Below the pieces are notes generated by a model. That model did no database searches and was not told where the DNA came from. It saw only the letters and a program-made list of their open reading frames with translations. Positions 62,150 to 64,000 of a stretch of DNA of 64,000 nt are shown here, in pieces. The stretch is from JANNSX01 sp963741525. GTDB lineage: Bacteria; Pseudomonadota; Alphaproteobacteria; Rhizobiales; Hyphomicrobiaceae. The DNA lies in the NCBI GenBank assembly GCA_963741525.1, contig CAVUIW010000002.1, positions 62,001 through 126,000 of the forward strand. The letters run 5' to 3'. Within the stretch, counting starts at the first letter, position 1. Each line of letters begins with the position of its first letter. The translations under genes were made by a program, and so were the position numbers.

Positions 62150-64000
62150 ATGGCCCAATCCCCCAAACGCAAGGAAGCCCCGGTCGAGCCGTTCAAGCGG
62201 GCGCTCGCCATTTGCGTGCGCTCGATCGCGGCCGACGACAAGGTCGAGGTATCCTACGCCTCCGGCCCGCCTGCCATGGACGGCAAGTCGATCAAGCTGC
62301 CCGAGCCGCCGCGCATTCCGAGCAAGAACGAGATCGCCGTACTGCGCGGTCAGGCCGACAGCCTGGCGCTGACGGCCGCCTGCCACGATCCCAAGGTACA
62401 TTCTCGTCTCGCCCCCGGCTCGGGCCCCGCGCGGGCCGTCTTCGAGGCCGCCGAGCGCGCCCGCATCGAGGCGCTGGGCTCGCTCCGGATGCCCGGCATG
62501 GCCAACAACATCGCCGCCAAGATCGAGAGCCACTACGGCACGCGCTATGCCGATGTTTCGGAGCGCGCGCAGGCCCCACTCGAGGACGCGCTGGCGCTGC
62601 TCGTGCGTGAGCGGCTGACGGGACGCGAACCGCCCAAGGGCGCCAAGAAGCTCGTCGAGCTTTGGCGCGACTTGGATCGAGGAGCGCGCCGGCGACGTGC
62701 TCGACGAGATGGAAACCCTCGCCGAGGACCAGCGGCTGTTCGGCCAGCGGCTTTCGGAAGTCCTGAAGCGCGCTCGACCTCAAGCCCGAGGATGCCGATG
62801 GCGACGGGGAGGGTGACGACGGCGAGCCCGAGGCCGATGCCGATCAGGAAAACTCGGAAGGCTCGGACGAAGGCGAGGACGAGGCGCAATCGGATCGCGC
62901 GAGCCAGCAGGAGATGAGCGAGGGCGAGCAAGGCGAGGACACGGAGATGTCGGAGGAAGGCCAGACAGAGGCCTTCGATGTCGAGGCCGACGGTCTCGAG
63001 GACGCCGACAGCGAGGAGCCGTGGCGGCCGAACTTCTCCGTTCTCGATAACCCGGCGGCCTTCGGCTACAAGGTTTTCTCCACCAAGCACGACGAGGAGC
63101 TTGCCGCCGAGGATCTCTGCTCGGCCGAGGAGCTCGAGCGGCTGCGCGCGTTCCTCGACAAGGAGCTGAAGGCGCTTTCGGGCGCGGTCGCGCGGCTCGC
63201 CAACCGCCTGCAGCGCAAGCTGCTCGCCCAGCAGAATCGCGCCTGGGACTTCGATCTCGAGGAGGGCACGCTCGACGCGGCCCGCCTGACCCGCATCATC
63301 ACCGATCCGATGCATGCGCTCTCCTTCAAGCACGAGCGCGACACCGATTTCCGCGACACCGTCGTGACGCTGCTGCTCGACAATTCGGGCTCGATGCGCG
63401 GCCGGCCGATCATGGTCGCCGCCTGCTGCGCGGAGATCCTAGCGCGCACGCTCGAGCGCTGCGGCGTCAAGGTCGAGATTCTCGGTTTCACGACGCGGGC
63501 TTGGAAGGGTGGTCAGGCGCGCGAGGAATGGCTCGCCAAGGGCAAGCCTGCCAGCCCCGGCCGTCTCAACGATCTCCGCCACATCGTCTACAAGACGGCG
63601 GATAGTCCCTGGCGGCGGGCGCGGCGCAATCTCGCCCTCATGATGCGCGAGGGGCTGCTCAAGGAGAACATCGACGGCGAGGCGCTGACCTGGGCGCACA
63701 AGCGCTTGCTCGGCCGGCCCGAGCAGCGGCGCATTCTAATGATGATCTCCGACGGCGCGCCGGTCGATGATTCCACCCTTTCGGTCAACTCCGGCTCCTA
63801 TCTCGAGCATCACTTGCGGCAGGTCATCCACGAAATCGAGAACCGCTCGCCGGTCGAGCTCATCGCCATCGGCATCGGCCATGACGTCACGCGCTATTAT
63901 CGCCGCGCCGTCACCATTACGGATCCTTCCGAGCTCGCCGGCGCCATGACCGACAAGCTCGTCGAGCTGTTCGAGGAGAAGGCGCCGGCCAAGAAGCCCG
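62150..64000 (+). pseudogene. cobT: Cobaltochelatase subunit CobT, two frameshifts, cut by the window edge
   Basis: From ATG 62150 the N-terminal domain reads MAQSPKRKEAPVEPFKRALA, RIPSKNEIAVLRGQADSLAL and MANNIAAKIESHYGTRYADV. An extra T near 62672 moves the frame to WIEERAGDVLDEMETLAEDQ. Near 62770 a shift, perhaps a lost GC pair in a CGCG run, leads to LDLKPEDADGDGEGDD, the long acidic linker, and then the VWA domain with MIDAS in VVTLLLDNSGSMRGRPI (DxSxS) and LMMISDGAPVDDSTL. The frame is open to base 64000; the stop is outside. CobT pairs with CobS in cobalt insertion. Two lesions in a conserved core gene suggest sequence errors. Confidence 0.88.

Noticed and set aside
200..62800. Programmed +1 frameshifting as a shared mechanism
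   Set aside because: The shift sites have no common slippery sequence or stop-codon context, and occur in unrelated genes; assembly insertion errors or decay explain them more simply.

Overview
The window looks like a chromosomal segment of a GC-rich alphaproteobacterium, most likely of the order Hyphomicrobiales (Rhizobiales). The evidence is the aerobic cobaltochelatase pair CobS/CobT beside BolA and a J-domain protein, the RegB/RegA (ActS/ActR) redox pair divergent from a SenC/SCO protein, an MmcB-type repair protein, an mraZ-rsmH-ftsL-ftsI division cluster, and a tRNA-His with an A discriminator and no encoded extra 5' G.

Bases 1-20,620 are accessory DNA that ends at the 3' side of the tRNA-His gene and read like a decaying genomic island. 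They hold a broken adenylate cyclase, two stacked IS66 left ends with a truncated IS66, remains of a conjugative or mobilisable element (coupling-protein-like ATPase, primase/helicase-like ATPase, serine recombinase fragment, small element proteins), a PilZ/MarR pair, an XRE regulator overlapping a RuvC-like protein, and a very large lipase-RTX-HAF-cadherin protein coupled to a membrane protein. Most larger genes here are frameshifted. Gene-poor stretches hold structured elements: a leader that could hide a ribosome binding site, a possible small RNA with its own terminator, and several dyads.

Bases 20,620-30,270 carry a class GN sortase operon (VIT/VWA target with an LPKTA signal, sortase, LuxR regulator with a degenerate alpha/beta-hydrolase domain), an XRE regulator, a rhomboid protease, a small membrane protein and an ABC exporter pair. 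Bases 30,270-33,920 are the start of the dcw cluster, with four TGGG MraZ boxes at exact 10-base steps over a candidate promoter; the cluster stops after ftsI. Bases 34,080-45,690 hold a flavin monooxygenase, a USP-like protein coupled to a Lon-family protease, mmcB, the RegA/RegB and SCO genes, an intracellular PHA depolymerase and a YgjP-type metallopeptidase. Bases 45,730-58,480 carry a class A penicillin-binding protein, a Clp-N-like coiled-coil protein, a frameshifted M24 peptidase, a FAH-family hydratase, two flavoproteins, a secreted protein and two rRNA-methyltransferase-like genes. Bases 58,560-64,000 are bolA, a frameshifted J-domain gene, cobS, a frameshifted unknown gene, a Uma2 nuclease gene and the 5' part of a frameshifted cobT, cut by the window edge.

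Intergenic DNA from 35 to 58.5 kb is rich in palindromic repeats of several families. The most striking is a 165-base double-hairpin element present twice in opposite orientation (38,669-38,833 and 39,917-40,080); the second copy splits a GIY-YIG nuclease gene at a precise codon. Roughly 20 apparent frameshifts were found, and most share the same +1 direction even in core genes such as cobT. Many of the calls marked pseudogene could therefore be sequence errors rather than dead genes.
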